From contig JAFMSR010000001.1 of assembly GCA_022818135.1 (NCBI GenBank), positions 34,007,463-34,071,462 on the forward strand: a stretch of DNA of 64,000 bases. The letters run 5' to 3'. The notes beneath the pieces were generated by a model. That model was given only the letters and a program-made list of their open reading frames with translations. It was not told where the DNA came from and did no database searches. Position numbers and translations under genes: made by a program. The stretch comes from Saxidomus purpurata. Taxonomy: Eukaryota; Mollusca; Bivalvia; Venerida; Veneridae. Positions 45,441 to 57,604 of the stretch are shown in pieces; positions within the stretch are counted from its first letter, which is position 1; each line of letters opens with the position of its first letter.

Positions 45441-46205
45441 CAGCTCTTTGAAAGTTAAGTAGTGGCAATTAATTTACTACAAAACCTAGATGCATATCAA
45501 ATCACACATACAACTTACAAGGATGTGATATATATAAACATGAGACGGAACATCTGACAAAGTTTACGCTCATTTTCAACAACAATACTTTTAAAAATAT
45601 TCCAAATACTTGCTGCATGTGTCTTCGGATATTCTTTTCGGTTCTCATGATTTGTCGTTATTGGATGGTAACCGTTTCCATTTTTGGTGCTCATATCTGT
45701 CCACTCTTGTCGAATACTGAAATAGAAAGCTGAAAAAAAAAGGATTAAAAATTGACAGAAGTATGACCTAAGGCAATCATTGTTTCATTAATGTCGATAT
45801 TAAGTAAATCCAAAATATCCATAACGTGATCATTGTTATGCTTAAAAATCCAAAAAGCAAGTAGAAAACCTATAGATGAAGTACACTCAGAAGAGAAAAA
45901 TACATATGAAAGATGTATCTATTGATTGGTAGCCTTCTGACATTTCTGACGGATGTATTCTTCTTTTCGGTGGTTAATTACAAGACAGGTATTTTACTTC
46001 AATGCATAATCCCCTTTTTATTATTAGATCTAACAAAATTAAAGAAAGCTGGTCAAGTGGGCCCTACGTCGCTCGTCTGAGCAAACTGTCACTCTAGTTG
46101 TCAGCGGCTTTAATCATTGTCACTGCATAAGGCTTTTTAACTATTTAATGTGTTGTACTTTAGTACGAAATAGTGAATAATGGTGCTTTATTACTCCACA
46201 GTACT
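45441..46205. other. Non-coding DNA, nothing recognised
   Basis: No exon or RNA gene was recognised. A fragment near 46040-46090 ending 'gtcactctagttg' resembles the tail of the tandem-core elements. Confidence 0.3.
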
Positions 46206-46800
46206 GTTACATTCAATCTGCTAGTCCATCAGAAGGAGATGTTCAAATGTTTTCTCGTTTAAGTAAGACCGGTCCTTGTGTACACATGACCAGAACCATT
46301 TCCCTGTTTTTTTATTTGTCTTTGCGTAGAAATCGTTTAAAGGTGTTTCAATTTTTAGCAACTGCGGCCCCTGCGTGTACTGGGTCGCATTTAAATAATG
46401 TTTTCTAAAAGGAGAAAATGTAAGTAAGCTACAGGGCTTGCTGGGTGATATTCCATCCATTGGTCAATGAGGAGAAGCCGTTTAAAGGTTTTTATGTTTT
46501 TAGTAAGGGCGGTCCCTGGAACAATTTCCTATTGTTTGCTACAGCGCAAGTTGAATGACATTCCATCCATTGGTTCATTAAAAGAAGCCGTTAAGTTATG
46601 TTTCTATTTTTGAAAATAGCGGCCTCTGTGTGCTATTGACCGGGCCAAATTTATGCTGACTGAAAGCGAAGAGGGCATAACTTTAAGACAGGTCAGGTGA
46701 CATTCCATTCATTTGAATGTGAGAAGAGGCCGTTTGAAGTTTTTATTCCAGTAACAGTGGTTCATGTGTGCACTGGACCGGAATGATTGCATTTTTCAGT
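46206..46800 (+). repeat. Degenerate tandem repeat, unit about 120-165 bp
   Basis: 'attccatccattggt..a(g)agaagccgttta' followed by 'gtttttat..tttagtaa..gcggtccctg' recurs at about 46210, 46330, 46450, 46560 and 46700. It precedes the next tandem-core element. Not coding. Confidence 0.55.
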
Positions 46801-47039
46801 ATTTTCCATCAGGATTTCTAATAAAATAGCAACCATTTTGCAAACTATTTCATGGCTTTTTCGCCCGGGACTGGACCACGCTTTAGGGGTTTTTCCTTGG
46901 TCATGATGTCCGTCATGGCTCATATCTTATCAGTTTGCGCGAGCTATTCAAAGTTTTTCAAAGCACATTTACCTACCATTGTTGTGTCGGACAACCAAGA
47001 CGTGCTTTTATACCACACGGGAGTCTGTAACTCAAAATC

Positions 47040-49135
47040 CATTTTTATACCCCCAAAACGAAGTTTAGGGGGGTATATAGGAGTCACCCGGTGGTTGGTC
47101 GGTCGGTCGGTTGGTCGGTCGGTCGGTCGGGCGGTCTGTTGCATTTTCCTTGTCCGGAGCATAACTTGAAAACTACTGGTTGGAATTCAATACAACTTCA
47201 TACAATGGTCAAGCACATTGAGAGGAAGTGCAGTGCACAAGAACTATAACTCCATCTTGACTAATTACAGAGTTATTGCCCTTTGTTACTTTTCCTTGTC
47301 CGGAGCATAACTTGAAAACTACTGGTTGGAATTCAATACAACTTCATACAATGGTCAAGCACATTGAGAGGAAGTGCAGTGCACAAGAACCATAACTCTA
47401 TTTTGACTAATTACAGAGTTATTGCCCTTGATAAGTTTTCCTTGTCCGGAGCATAACTTGAAAACTACTAGTTGGAATTCAATACAACTTCATTCAATGG
47501 TCAAGCACATTAAGAGGAAGTGCAGTGCACAAGAACCATAACTCCATCTTGACTAATTTCAGAGTTATTTCCCTTGGTTAGTTTTCCTTGTCCGGAGCAT
47601 AACTTGAAAACTAAAGGTTGGAATTCAATACAATTTCATACAATGATCAAGCAAACTCAGAGGAAGTGCAGTGTACAAGAACTATAACTCTATCTTGAGT
47701 ATTTACTGAGTTATTGCCCTTTGTTAGTTTTCCTTGTCTAAAGCATAACTTGAAAACTACAAGTTGGAATTCAATACAACTTCATACAATGGTCAAGCAC
47801 ATTGAGAGGAAGTGCAGTGTACAAGAACCATAACTCCATCTTGACTAATTACAGAGTTATTGCCCTTTGTTACTTTTCCTTGTCCGGAGCATAACTTGAA
47901 AACTACTAGTTGGAATTCAATACAATTTCATACAATGATCAAGCAAACTCAGAGAAAGTGCAGTGTACAAGAGCTATAACTCTATTTTGAGTATTTACAG
48001 AGTTATTGCCCTTGATAAGTTTTCCTTGTCCAAAGCATTCCTTGAAAACTACTGGTTGGAATTCAATACAACCTCATACAATGGTCAAGCACATTTAGAG
48101 GAAGTGCAGTGCACAAGAACTATAACTCCATCTTGACTAATTACAGAGTTATTGCCCTTTGTTACTTTTCCTTGTCCGGAGCATAACTTGAAAACTACTG
48201 GTTGGAATTCAATACAACTTCATACAATGGTCAAGCACATTGAGAGGAAGTGCAGTGCACAAGAACCATAACTCTATTTTGACTAATTACAGAGTTATTG
48301 CCCTTGATAAGTTTTCCTTGTCCGGAGCATAACTTGAAAACTACTGGTTGGAATTCAATACAACTTCATACAATGGTCAAGCACATTAAGAGGAAGTGCA
48401 GTGCACAAGAACCATAACTCCATCTTGACTAATTTCAGAGTTATTTCCCTTGGTTAGTTTTCCTTGTCCGGAGCATAACTTGAAAACTAAAGGTTGGAAT
48501 TCAATACAATTTCATACAATGATCAAGCAAACTCAGAGGAAGTGCAGTGTACAAGAACTATAACTCTATCTTGAGTATTTACTGAGTTATTGCCCTTTGT
48601 TAGTTTTCCTTGTCTAAAGCATAACTTGAAAACTACAAGTTGGAATTCAATACAACTTCATACAATGGTCAAGCACATTGAGAGGAAGTGCAGTGCACAA
48701 GAACCATAACTCCATCTTGACTAATTACAGAGTTATTGCCCTTTGTTACTTTTCCTTGTCCGGAGCATAACTTGAAAACTACTAGTTGGAATTCAATACA
48801 ATTTCATACAATGATCAAGGAAGTGCAGTGTATAAGAACTATAACTCTATTTTGAGTATTTACTGAGTTATTGCCCTTTGTTAGTTTTCCTTGTCCGAAG
48901 CATAACTTGAAAACTACAAGTTGGAATTCAATACGTCTTAATACAATGGTCAAGCACATTGAGAGGAAGTGCAGTGTACAAGAACCATAACTCTGTCTTG
49001 ACAAATTACAGAGTTATTGCCAAGAACAATATCTCTTTTTAGTTTGTTTGCAAGGTATTATGTTACTACGAACTTCTTCAGTTTATAAAGCAGTCTTTTG
49101 GGGGTATTAATCACATTTAGTGATAGCTCTAGTTT
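47040..49135 (+). mobile_element. Tandem-core element with 13 units of 146 bp
   Basis: The head is tatacccccaaaacgaagtt with a gggggtata inverted partner, then a (GGTC/GGTT)n run (47096-47133). Thirteen units follow. The tail is ttttgggggtattaATCAC then atttaGTGAT (stem-loop 49109-49123) and AGCTCTAGTTT. No protein is encoded; the ORFs are shadows of the repeat. Confidence 0.8.
47144..49022 (+). repeat. 146-bp satellite-like array with six-unit higher-order repeat
   Basis: 'ttttccttgtc(c/t)..agcataacttgaaaac' starts units at 47144, 47290, 47436, 47582, 47728, 47874, 48020, 48166, 48312, 48458, 48604, 48750 and 48885. Every step is 146 bp except the last, which is 135 because of an 11-bp deletion near 48819. 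Variant markers (ctggttgg, ctaaaggttgg, ttgtctaaagc, atttcatacaatgatcaagc) recur in the order 1-6 then 7-12, so a block of 876 bp was duplicated. Confidence 0.9.
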
Positions 49136-49957
49136 GGATAGCCTTTTCAATGCACTTTAAAGTTTTTATTGATGAGTTTACCTCCGCCTCTTCGTGCACG
49201 TCGATCAAAATAACTGATTTGATCTCAAAATGCCATAAGAAGAAGTTCAGGTAGGTAGTACGACCCTTTACCTGTTTCATCTCCTAATTCTATGAACAGC
49301 GCCCGTGACTTTGCGATGAATACGAGTCACTTTAAACTTTTCAGTGGTTAAGTTGGATAAATACCCTTTCTCAAATGTACGTTTGTATTTATTCATTCAC
49401 ACAGAAACCTCCACCTGCATCCGACTTAGGTGTCTGGTTTGAGGCCGCGACTTCATTTTGATCGCTTACATGTAATAGGCATTTAAACCGAAATTGCGAT
49501 TCACCTTGGATTGCTGAAACATGTTTCGATTACTGTTAACGACTTACAATGTAAACGATAGTAATACTTGTTACCTTTTTGTTTAGAGTAATCCTTTTAA
49601 AAATACCGAATTAAAATAAAAGATACCGACTAATGATGTTTCCGTTCGCTGTCACAAACAAAGATAAACGGTCAGTGTTATTCATGTAGAGTAGATTTGG
49701 CGAAGCATGTTGAAGGCAAAACTTCAATTACGCTCGTTTTCTGGCTCTTCGGGATCAATTAGTTGGCGTCTATGAACACTGTTGATCTTTTAATTAATCA
49801 AAGTTGTTCTTTCTATTGTGAAGGTGCGAAGACTGTTTTTGATCTGATTCTTTATGCCTGATTAAAAAACCTTAGGACAACTTATTGTAAAAGAAATCGT
49901 AGAGTGTACATGCACTAGCTTTATCTACATATCTTGTAGCGTGTAGAGTGTTGTTCG
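49136..49957. other. Non-coding DNA, nothing recognised
   Basis: No exon, RNA gene or repeat was recognised in this interval. Confidence 0.3.
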
Positions 49958-49959
49958 TA

Positions 49960-50562
49960 TATCCTTTGCACACCGGCATATTTTGTTACACACTCGACAG
50001 ACATGCATGTGTTTTTGTAAACACTGTACATCACGTTATGCTACTTTCGGTTTACTGCGCGTGTTGTATACGTCAGCAAATAGATTGAGCTGTAACATGA
50101 AAGTAAAATTTCCATTGGCCCACCTACAGAGGTCACGCGCAGAAGTCACCCTGTCTGCAAACCTGCGCATGGACTTCTTTCTTTTTTTTTGCTAACGAGA
50201 GGTCAATTTTAAGCGTTCTCATAAGATGTCAATATACCTAGGTTCGAGAACGACATGTCTGCTTTATGTATGTGAAAAAATATTTGCACGCGCTCACTAC
50301 CACAAGTGCATGTACGCGAACGGTGGTAAAATGAAAATTTTCAAACCTGGTAAAATTGTGTCCAAGGTCATTTTCAAGGTTGTCTTAAAGTGTCAGCATT
50401 TGCCTCGGACGTCTGAGGTTTCAACATTCAGGAGCTGTCGGCATAGCCTTTAAATTCATACAGACAAAACGTGTTCCATACGGTAACTGTCACTTCTATG
50501 GAAGGCCAAACCTGTCTTAACCCGCGTATACGGTTTATTACGTTATGGCCATTCAAAGGATA
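49960..50562. mobile_element. TIR element, copy 2 (tatcctttg..caaaggata)
   Basis: Same ends and nearly the same interior as 9571-10188, with small indels (for example 'aaaacactatcccacaggggctt' against 'ctaccacaagtgcat'). TA precedes the left end (49958-49959); the right flank reads tcg, so a TA duplication is not preserved or is not the rule. Confidence 0.7.
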
Positions 50563-52442
50563 TCGTGAGTAGCGTGCATCGTTCTGAGTCGGTTATCGTG
50601 TATTTACCGTATGTGCAATGTGCGTGTGACATACTATCCGTGTGGAAACTGTAACTTTCCGACTGTTTTACACTTTTAATTGGACATATGTCGTTTGTCA
50701 TTCGTTATAGGATCAGACAACATTGGGACAAATCAGTGTATTTTACTACAAGACCCATGATAGTAAATGTAAATGTCCGGAATTCGGATACCTCGAGACC
50801 TTTGAAAACTCGAGCATTTTACTCGGGACCGAAGAACTTCGAGTGATTGTTGTTTAACTGTATGTGAACGGATTTTAAAACCAACGATATTTATCCGCAA
50901 GGCTACAAATATTTTGACCTTCGGTGTGCAGTTAGTAATCACAAAGTATAAGACGGGTATATTCTAACTGAAATGTTTTAATATGTGGTGATTTGTGACT
51001 TATTGTGTGTGTGTCTGGTTTCGAAAAATTACCTACTCCTTATAATATGTGTTTGGTTGTTATAAAATCAGATTTAGCTCACAAACACATTTAATATTGA
51101 TAGTGTAAGACTTATTAAGCTTTAAGAAATCGACCAGTATTCATTTGTCTTCTGCATAAACATGAACGAATGCTTTCCTATTGCTGTAACAGTTTTATTT
51201 TCTATTTAAGCACGGGTAGAAAACACTCACCTCTATACATTCATAAGAATAGTATGTCAATTGCTGATAAACTGCAAAAACCTACTTGTAGCTGATTGTG
51301 GATGAAATAATGTACATGTACTAACTTTATCAAAAAGAATAATTGAAAGTAACAATCTAAGCTTACCTTTGTTCAATTAGCTTAGCACTTAATTGTTCCG
51401 TTTGTTTTATCAAATGAAATTGATAAGTCAGGGTTCTTGTTTCCTCTGTTTGTGTTTGGATGAAAACAATATAAACGTTTACGTACTTCATGTAACGCAG
51501 ATTGTAATAAGGATTTTCATTGGTTAAAATACCATACAACAGGCGTGACTCGGCACATAAGCTAAAACGAGGACGAGGAAAAGTGGACCAATTTACTAAA
51601 TATTGATGATTACGAGAAAAATACGGTGATATGTAAGTGTATAATTTGTTCTACACTTTACCGATGCTTTTTAAATATTTGTTTTACCTTTTGGAAATAC
51701 ATCATTTATTGTAAAAACACAGTATGATGACTTACTAATGTTTTACGTAGCAGAAGAAAATGACCAAACAATATAAGTGTATGGCTTGAAACTCAGCACG
51801 TCGACACTTTGTATTCAAAAGATTGGTAGTGTATTGTTTTCCTATGCTGAATATTTAATTTATTCAAAATGATTTCTCAACCATTTTTTAAAATGTATAA
51901 GCAATTACGCAGCAATATGTTCAGAAAATAATTCGAATGTTGACACGCACGTACAAATGTACACATGGAAACAAATTTTATTGACTTGTACTTAAAAGTT
52001 ATATATTTTACGCTTGTCGCCGGTGTTGGTTTGCTTTATTGCACTTACGAGCTCATAACAAGGTAATAAAAGCTCGCACTGATTCATACACTAGTCTAAC
52101 ATATGAACAATAACGCACACTGTTCATGAATTCAGACTAGCACATTTTTATTTTTCAACCATAAGGATATAAATTGCAAGAAAAGTAGAAGGGACATGTT
52201 TGATTGAACAATTATTCTCGAGCTAATGAAGTTCGAGCTTACGAGGTCAACGTTTATGTAAAATTCATAGCAACATAAATAACGAGGATGGCATTGTGAT
52301 AATAAAATAAACCGAAATGCACTTTACATTTCTTCGATGTGTTACTAGTCAAGAGTCAAAGATGAAAGCATCGATGCAATACAGTTCATGTTGAAAACTG
52401 ATACTACATGTAGTAGTGTAATTTCAAGCTAGAAATTGTTTA
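50563..52442. other. AT-rich DNA, nothing recognised
   Basis: Only short chance ORFs. No repeat unit was recognised before the tandem duplication begins at 52443. Confidence 0.3.
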
Positions 52443-54196
52443 TTTAGACTCCAAATACAGGCCTGTATCATTAAATTGATTAAAGTTGAAAAAAATCAAA
52501 ACGGCTGGGTATATAAATTTGAAGATAGACCAACACGTTAAAAGGGTATTTCACATTAACACCTGAAACATGCATGTGTTTTATTGTGTCCTTCTCAAAC
52601 AAATGTTGACATGTTTCATTCAAATAAACCTTTATCAATACCGTTGGTTAACATCGAAGAAACTGCATATCCTATAACTTCTACAATGCCCTTAAACATG
52701 TAGTTAAACGTCACCGAATGGGACCACAATAAAACTCTTGACAATGTACCGAATAGTCCTATATCTAAAATGTCCTTGACTATTCAGACTGAATTAGATA
52801 AAGAGAGATACTAACGAGTGAAGTTAGTGCAAATCGCAATTTAAAAATCACATGAACATTACGTATACAGGTTGAACCTATTAGTTGATACATATATCTT
52901 AGCCTTTCAAAGTCTAACGATGTGATAACTTATTTTATCGGAGATCTTATGACTCGTATGAACGGTACAATGTATCAATGTTAAATGGGAAATTTATATA
53001 AGTGCAGCCGATTCGACATAAGTTATAAATGGCAGCCGGATGCAACTCGTTAGATCTCACGCAACGGCAACTGGCAGTCAGATTCCATTTTATTAACCCT
53101 CGCAAGTTTGCAGCTTGCAACCAGACGCCAATTTGACTTGTTTTACAAATTGGCAACTTGCAAATAGCTGCCACGTTCATATTCTTTCATCTTCTCGAGC
53201 TAGCATTTGTAACTGACAGCTAGATACCAACTCGAATTGCGTCAGTTATTTATATTGATAATAAGTCAATTGGCAACTGGCATTCAAATGTTAATACGAC
53301 TTGTATCCGAAATTATCAATTTAGACTCCAAATACAGGCCTGTATCATTAAACTGATTAAAGTTGAAAAAAATCAAAACGGCTGGGTATATAAATTTGAA
53401 GATAGACCAACACGTTAAAAGGGTATTTCACATTAACACCTGAAACATGCATGTGTTTTATTGTGTCCTTCTCAAACAAATGTTGACATGTTTCATTCAA
53501 ATAAACTTTTATCAATACCGTTGGTTAACATCGAAGAAACTGCATATCCTATAACTTCTACAATGCCCTTAAACATGTAGTTAAACGTCACCGAATGGGA
53601 CCACAATAAAACTCTTGACAATGTACCGAATAGTCCTATATCTAAAATGTCCTTGACTATTCAGACTGAATTAGATAAAGAGAGATACTAACGAGTGAAG
53701 TTAGTGCAAATCGCAATTTAAAAATCACATGAACATTACGTATACAGGTTGAACCTATTAGTTGATACATATATCTTAGCCTTTCAAAGTCTAACGATGT
53801 GATAACTTATTTTATCGGAGATCTTATGACTCGTATGAACGGTACAATGTATCAATGTTAAATGGGAAATTTATATAAGTGCAGCCGATTCGACTTAAGT
53901 TATAAATGGCAGCCAGATGCAACTCGTTAGATCTCACGCAACGGCAACTGGCAGTCAGATTCCATTTTATTAACCCTTGCAAGTTTGCAGCTTGCAACCA
54001 GACGCCAATTTGACTTGTTTTACAAATTGGCAACTTGCAAATAGCTGCCAGGTCCATATTCTTTCAACTTCTCGAGCTAGCATTTGTAACTGACAGCTAG
54101 ATACCAACTCGAATTGCGTCAGTTATTTATATTGATAATAAGTCAATTGGCAACTGGCATTCAAATGTTAATACGACCTGTATCCGAAATTGTCAA
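52443..54196. repeat. 877-bp tandem duplication (two copies, about 99% identical)
   Basis: 'tttagactccaaatacaggc' starts at 52443 and 53320. The copies run colinearly and both end in 'cga(c)t/ctgtatccgaaatt.tcaa' (53319 and 54196). About ten substitutions and no indels were seen by eye. The minus-strand 77-codon ORF at 52947-53180 is repeated at 53824-54057; it consists of minisatellite text and is not called as a gene. Confidence 0.85.
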
Positions 54197-55640
54197 TAAA
54201 ACTGAATTGGCAAGTGGCCAGATGCCAAATCGTTATACATGTACCTCGTTTATTGGCAGCCATATGCAGATTCGACGTGTTTCGCGAATTGTAAAAAATA
54301 AGTGGTAAGTAAATTGGCAACTGGCAGCCAGAGGCCAATTCTATTTCTGTCAGGAATTGTGAATAATAAGAGAATTCCTAACGTTCAGCATGATGCCAAT
54401 TCGTTTATGTTAGCGAATTGGCAACGATGAATTTGCAGGCAAATGTCAATTGGACTTTTAAGTAAAGTTGTGAGTAATTAGTTAATTTGCGACACGCATT
54501 CAGATGTTCATTCGACTTGCGGCACGAAATTGAACAGGCGTTGATTTGTCACTAAAATGTCATTTTCTTAATGCTTGCGAATTGCCAACTTGACGAATAT
54601 TGAAATATAAGTGAATAACAACAGGAAATTTTCAGCCATATGTAAATAGATTAAATCTCTTGAATAACAAACTGACAACTGGCTGCAGGATGCCAATTAG
54701 ACAAGGGTCAAGAATTATTGGTAACAAGTTAAATTGAAACTCGCAATTGGCAACCAGATGACAATTATTCAAACCTCTCAAATTGGCAGCCATATATCAA
54801 TTCGTGTGTTACAGAAATTGTGAAAAATAAGTGAATTAGCTACTGCAGCGAGATGTTAAATCATCTTGCATTGCAAATTGTGAATCATATGTGATTCGGC
54901 AACTGGCAGCCAGATGCCAATACGACTTTTGTCAGGAATTTAAAAACAAAATGTACATAAACAGTAGTCAACAGGTATCCACATGTTAATTCGACTTGCT
55001 TCAATAATTGTAAATAATATTGAATTGGTAAGTGGCAGCTTGTACCATTATCCAAATCATTCTTGTGCAAACAAATTGTGTAATAAGAGTATTGGCAACT
55101 GGCAACCAGATGCCAATTTGTAATACCTCGTGAATAAGTAACTGGCAACTGGCGTCTTTCACGAATTGTGGAAAACAAAATTGGCAACTTTGATATGGTA
55201 CGCAGATACCAATTCGTAAATCTGTTATTTTTTTTTTGCAACTGGCAACTGCTAGCTCCACGCATATTGACTAAACACCACGAACTGGAAATACCACCCG
55301 TATGTAAATTAATTCAGACTTTCGATATTTATACTCGCTACTGGCAGCAAGATGCAAATTCGTCTTTTGTCACTAAATTTAAACAAATAAGTGATTTGAC
55401 AACACGCAGCTCGGAACTAAATGACAATTCCTTCAACCTGTCTAATTGGAAGCTTGCCGCGAGATAAAAATTCGGCTTCTGTCGGAATTTGTGAATAATG
55501 AAAACAAGATGTCAATTAAACTTGCGTTGCATAATAAGAATAAGAAGTGCAGTGTTTAGTCAGACACAAATTTGAAGTGTGTCAGAAACTATGAATATAT
55601 GTAATTGGCAAAAGGTAGCTAGATGTAAGGTATTTATGTA
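53010..55640. repeat. Degenerate minisatellite, 'aattggcaactggcagccagatgccaatt' type
   Basis: Variants of 'ttggcaactggcagccagat' followed by 'gccaattcgactt' and 'aattgtgaataataagtgaa' recur dozens of times at roughly 65-110 bp spacing, including within both copies of the 877-bp duplication. The unit is highly diverged and irregular, so the array is old compared with the duplication. Confidence 0.7.
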
Positions 55641-56179
55641 ATTCGTAACAGCAACCCTCTGGCAAACAGAAAGCGGCAAAACTGTAATATTATGTTTGTC
55701 TTTTCGATAGATATTGCAGAACGTAGAGGTCATTGGAAGATTTAAGGTGGCAAAGTAGAGTAAAAATGCAATTTTAGTCTTTAGATGACATCCGTACTGC
55801 ATACGTTCAGTAGCAGAGTAACCTTCAGCGTGCTCGTACCAAACCCTGCCTATTCTGATCCAAAATGAACATCGGAACTTTTTTAAGAAATCTGTTTACA
55901 CACGCAGTGCAAAACTCTTTGCAATTTGTGCAGAGGGTTGCTGTTATGATTTACAACATTTGTTCCGTCGTTTTTTTAAGTAGATTTCATGATACAAATT
56001 ATTCACTATATAACTTCCAGCGGATGCTTAACATTTATCTAGGTGTATACAAGCGCCGTAGCATGAAAGAAGATAATACATAATAATTCTACAGTGTGAT
56101 TGTTCATAAAAAGTTCTAAAGTCAGAGTAAATGGGATACAAGTCATAAGTTACTACAACGTCATCATGTCGCTTATTTT
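55641..56179. other. Non-coding DNA, nothing recognised
   Basis: Short chance ORFs only, between the minisatellite and the LINE remnant. Confidence 0.3.
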
Positions 56180-57600
56180 CATCCGCTATCTTCACTCCAT
56201 TTATGACATTGTGTCCGATTTTCAAAAAAAGAGTCAAAGCTGCCTTCTTTGACCTTGTACTTTGGCGTTCAGATCAATAGGTTTCACCTTTAACAGAAGG
56301 CAGGTGCCACCAAGATAAGCCTAAAATGGAAGAGGCTACATATTTAGGTGTAACCTAACCAGCGACATGAAAGCCCTATGTCGCAAAAGCTGAAACTAGA
56401 GTCCGTGGAAAGATATCGATACTACTAAGTTAGCTTGCACCAACTGGGAAGCAAATGATCCAATGGTGGCCTGACGGATGCAATGACAAATCAGCAATTG
56501 CTGGATAAAACAGGACTCAAATTAATATCATGGATGAGTCACCGCTATCACATTACTCAGTAAACGAAGGGATGCAACGGCGCTCATGCAAGCCAGCACG
56601 TTCTAGTTTTTGCTAGACCACTCAATGAGAAAAATGCATATGGCCTAACAAAAACAAAACGCCTAAAAAGAAGGAGTAGACAAAAAGAAACGCTACGTGT
56701 CGTAGATTATTCTTCTTGGCGAGTCTGAACTGCCAGCGCCATGAAGGTTTTACCTATCAAACATCAGTTATCTGCATTAAAGTACCCGATTTTCGGGTTT
56801 GGAAGATAAAATGATATAATCCATGATCACTGAATATCATTCATCAGATATATGGACTCAATTGTACAAAGGCGACTCTGCTACAGTTGCTTTACAAGAT
56901 GGTGATGTTCGTATTTCATGCACATGACTGGTGAGTCAGTAACAAACAGCAAGTGACACAAAGCAGAAGTGAAAGCCATTATACAGGCAAAAGAGTCAGA
57001 AGTGGACTGTCAACAGGTTTCATTCTAAAAGGTGCTCTATCAATTATGAAAGCCTGGGCTAATGCCCAATTGTCATTCCTTGCCACAGAACTTAATAGGC
57101 TCAACAAGAAGCGGAAAGTGTCCCTTCAACTCATACCCACACATTGTGGTGTTAATCGAAATTAAATGAAAGACTAATTGACTTAACAATGAGCTAGAGG
57201 TGACCAGCCACTCAATAGAATCACTTATGAAGTAAAGCTCATGTTGGTTAAGGCTTTTACAGTAACTGAAGACACATTAAAATGACTACTATATACTAGA
57301 ACGATGGAAGCAAATCATTTAATTGAGCTTCGTATAGGACACACAGATTAAACGCTCACGTGTATGAAGACTTGAAGCTTTCCTCGTCACCACAATATTC
57401 GTTCGCTCTTTCAGACCAACCAGCAGAGCAGTTACAGTACAGCACAGGTGGATTCTGTTTTTGCCGGGCTAACTCGCGAGAGGTTTAACAACGCAGGAGC
57501 AATAAAGCCATGTGGCATCGCGCGAAATAAGAATGTAGACGAGGAATATGTATGCCACGTTGGCTTTTTCGAGATGCAACAAATAACAAACTGCGGTGAC
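56180..57600 (+). mobile_element. Decayed non-LTR retrotransposon with RNase H remnant
   Basis: Frames interrupted by stops carry MEEATYLGVT (56326-56355, end of RT), an RNase H stretch 'ALSIMKAWANAQLSFLATEL' followed by VSLQLIPTHCGV (57040-57156), and ELRIGHTD with 'TCMKT' (57328-57372), the R.R.GH..L..h motif that follows RNase H in jockey/I-type elements. Every segment has stop codons; the element is dead. Its clade cannot be fixed by eye. Confidence 0.65.
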
Positions 57601-57604
57601 GCGG

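Noticed and set aside
47144..49022. Regular array first considered as a CRISPR-like array
   Set aside because: Units are contiguous 146-bp tandem copies with no unique spacers, in eukaryotic DNA.
52947..54057. Pair of near-identical 77-codon minus-strand ORFs
   Set aside because: They are two copies of minisatellite sequence within the 877-bp duplication, not a gene family.
47144..54196. Near-equality of the 876-bp higher-order block and the 877-bp tandem duplication
   Set aside because: The two sequences are unrelated; the lengths agree by coincidence.
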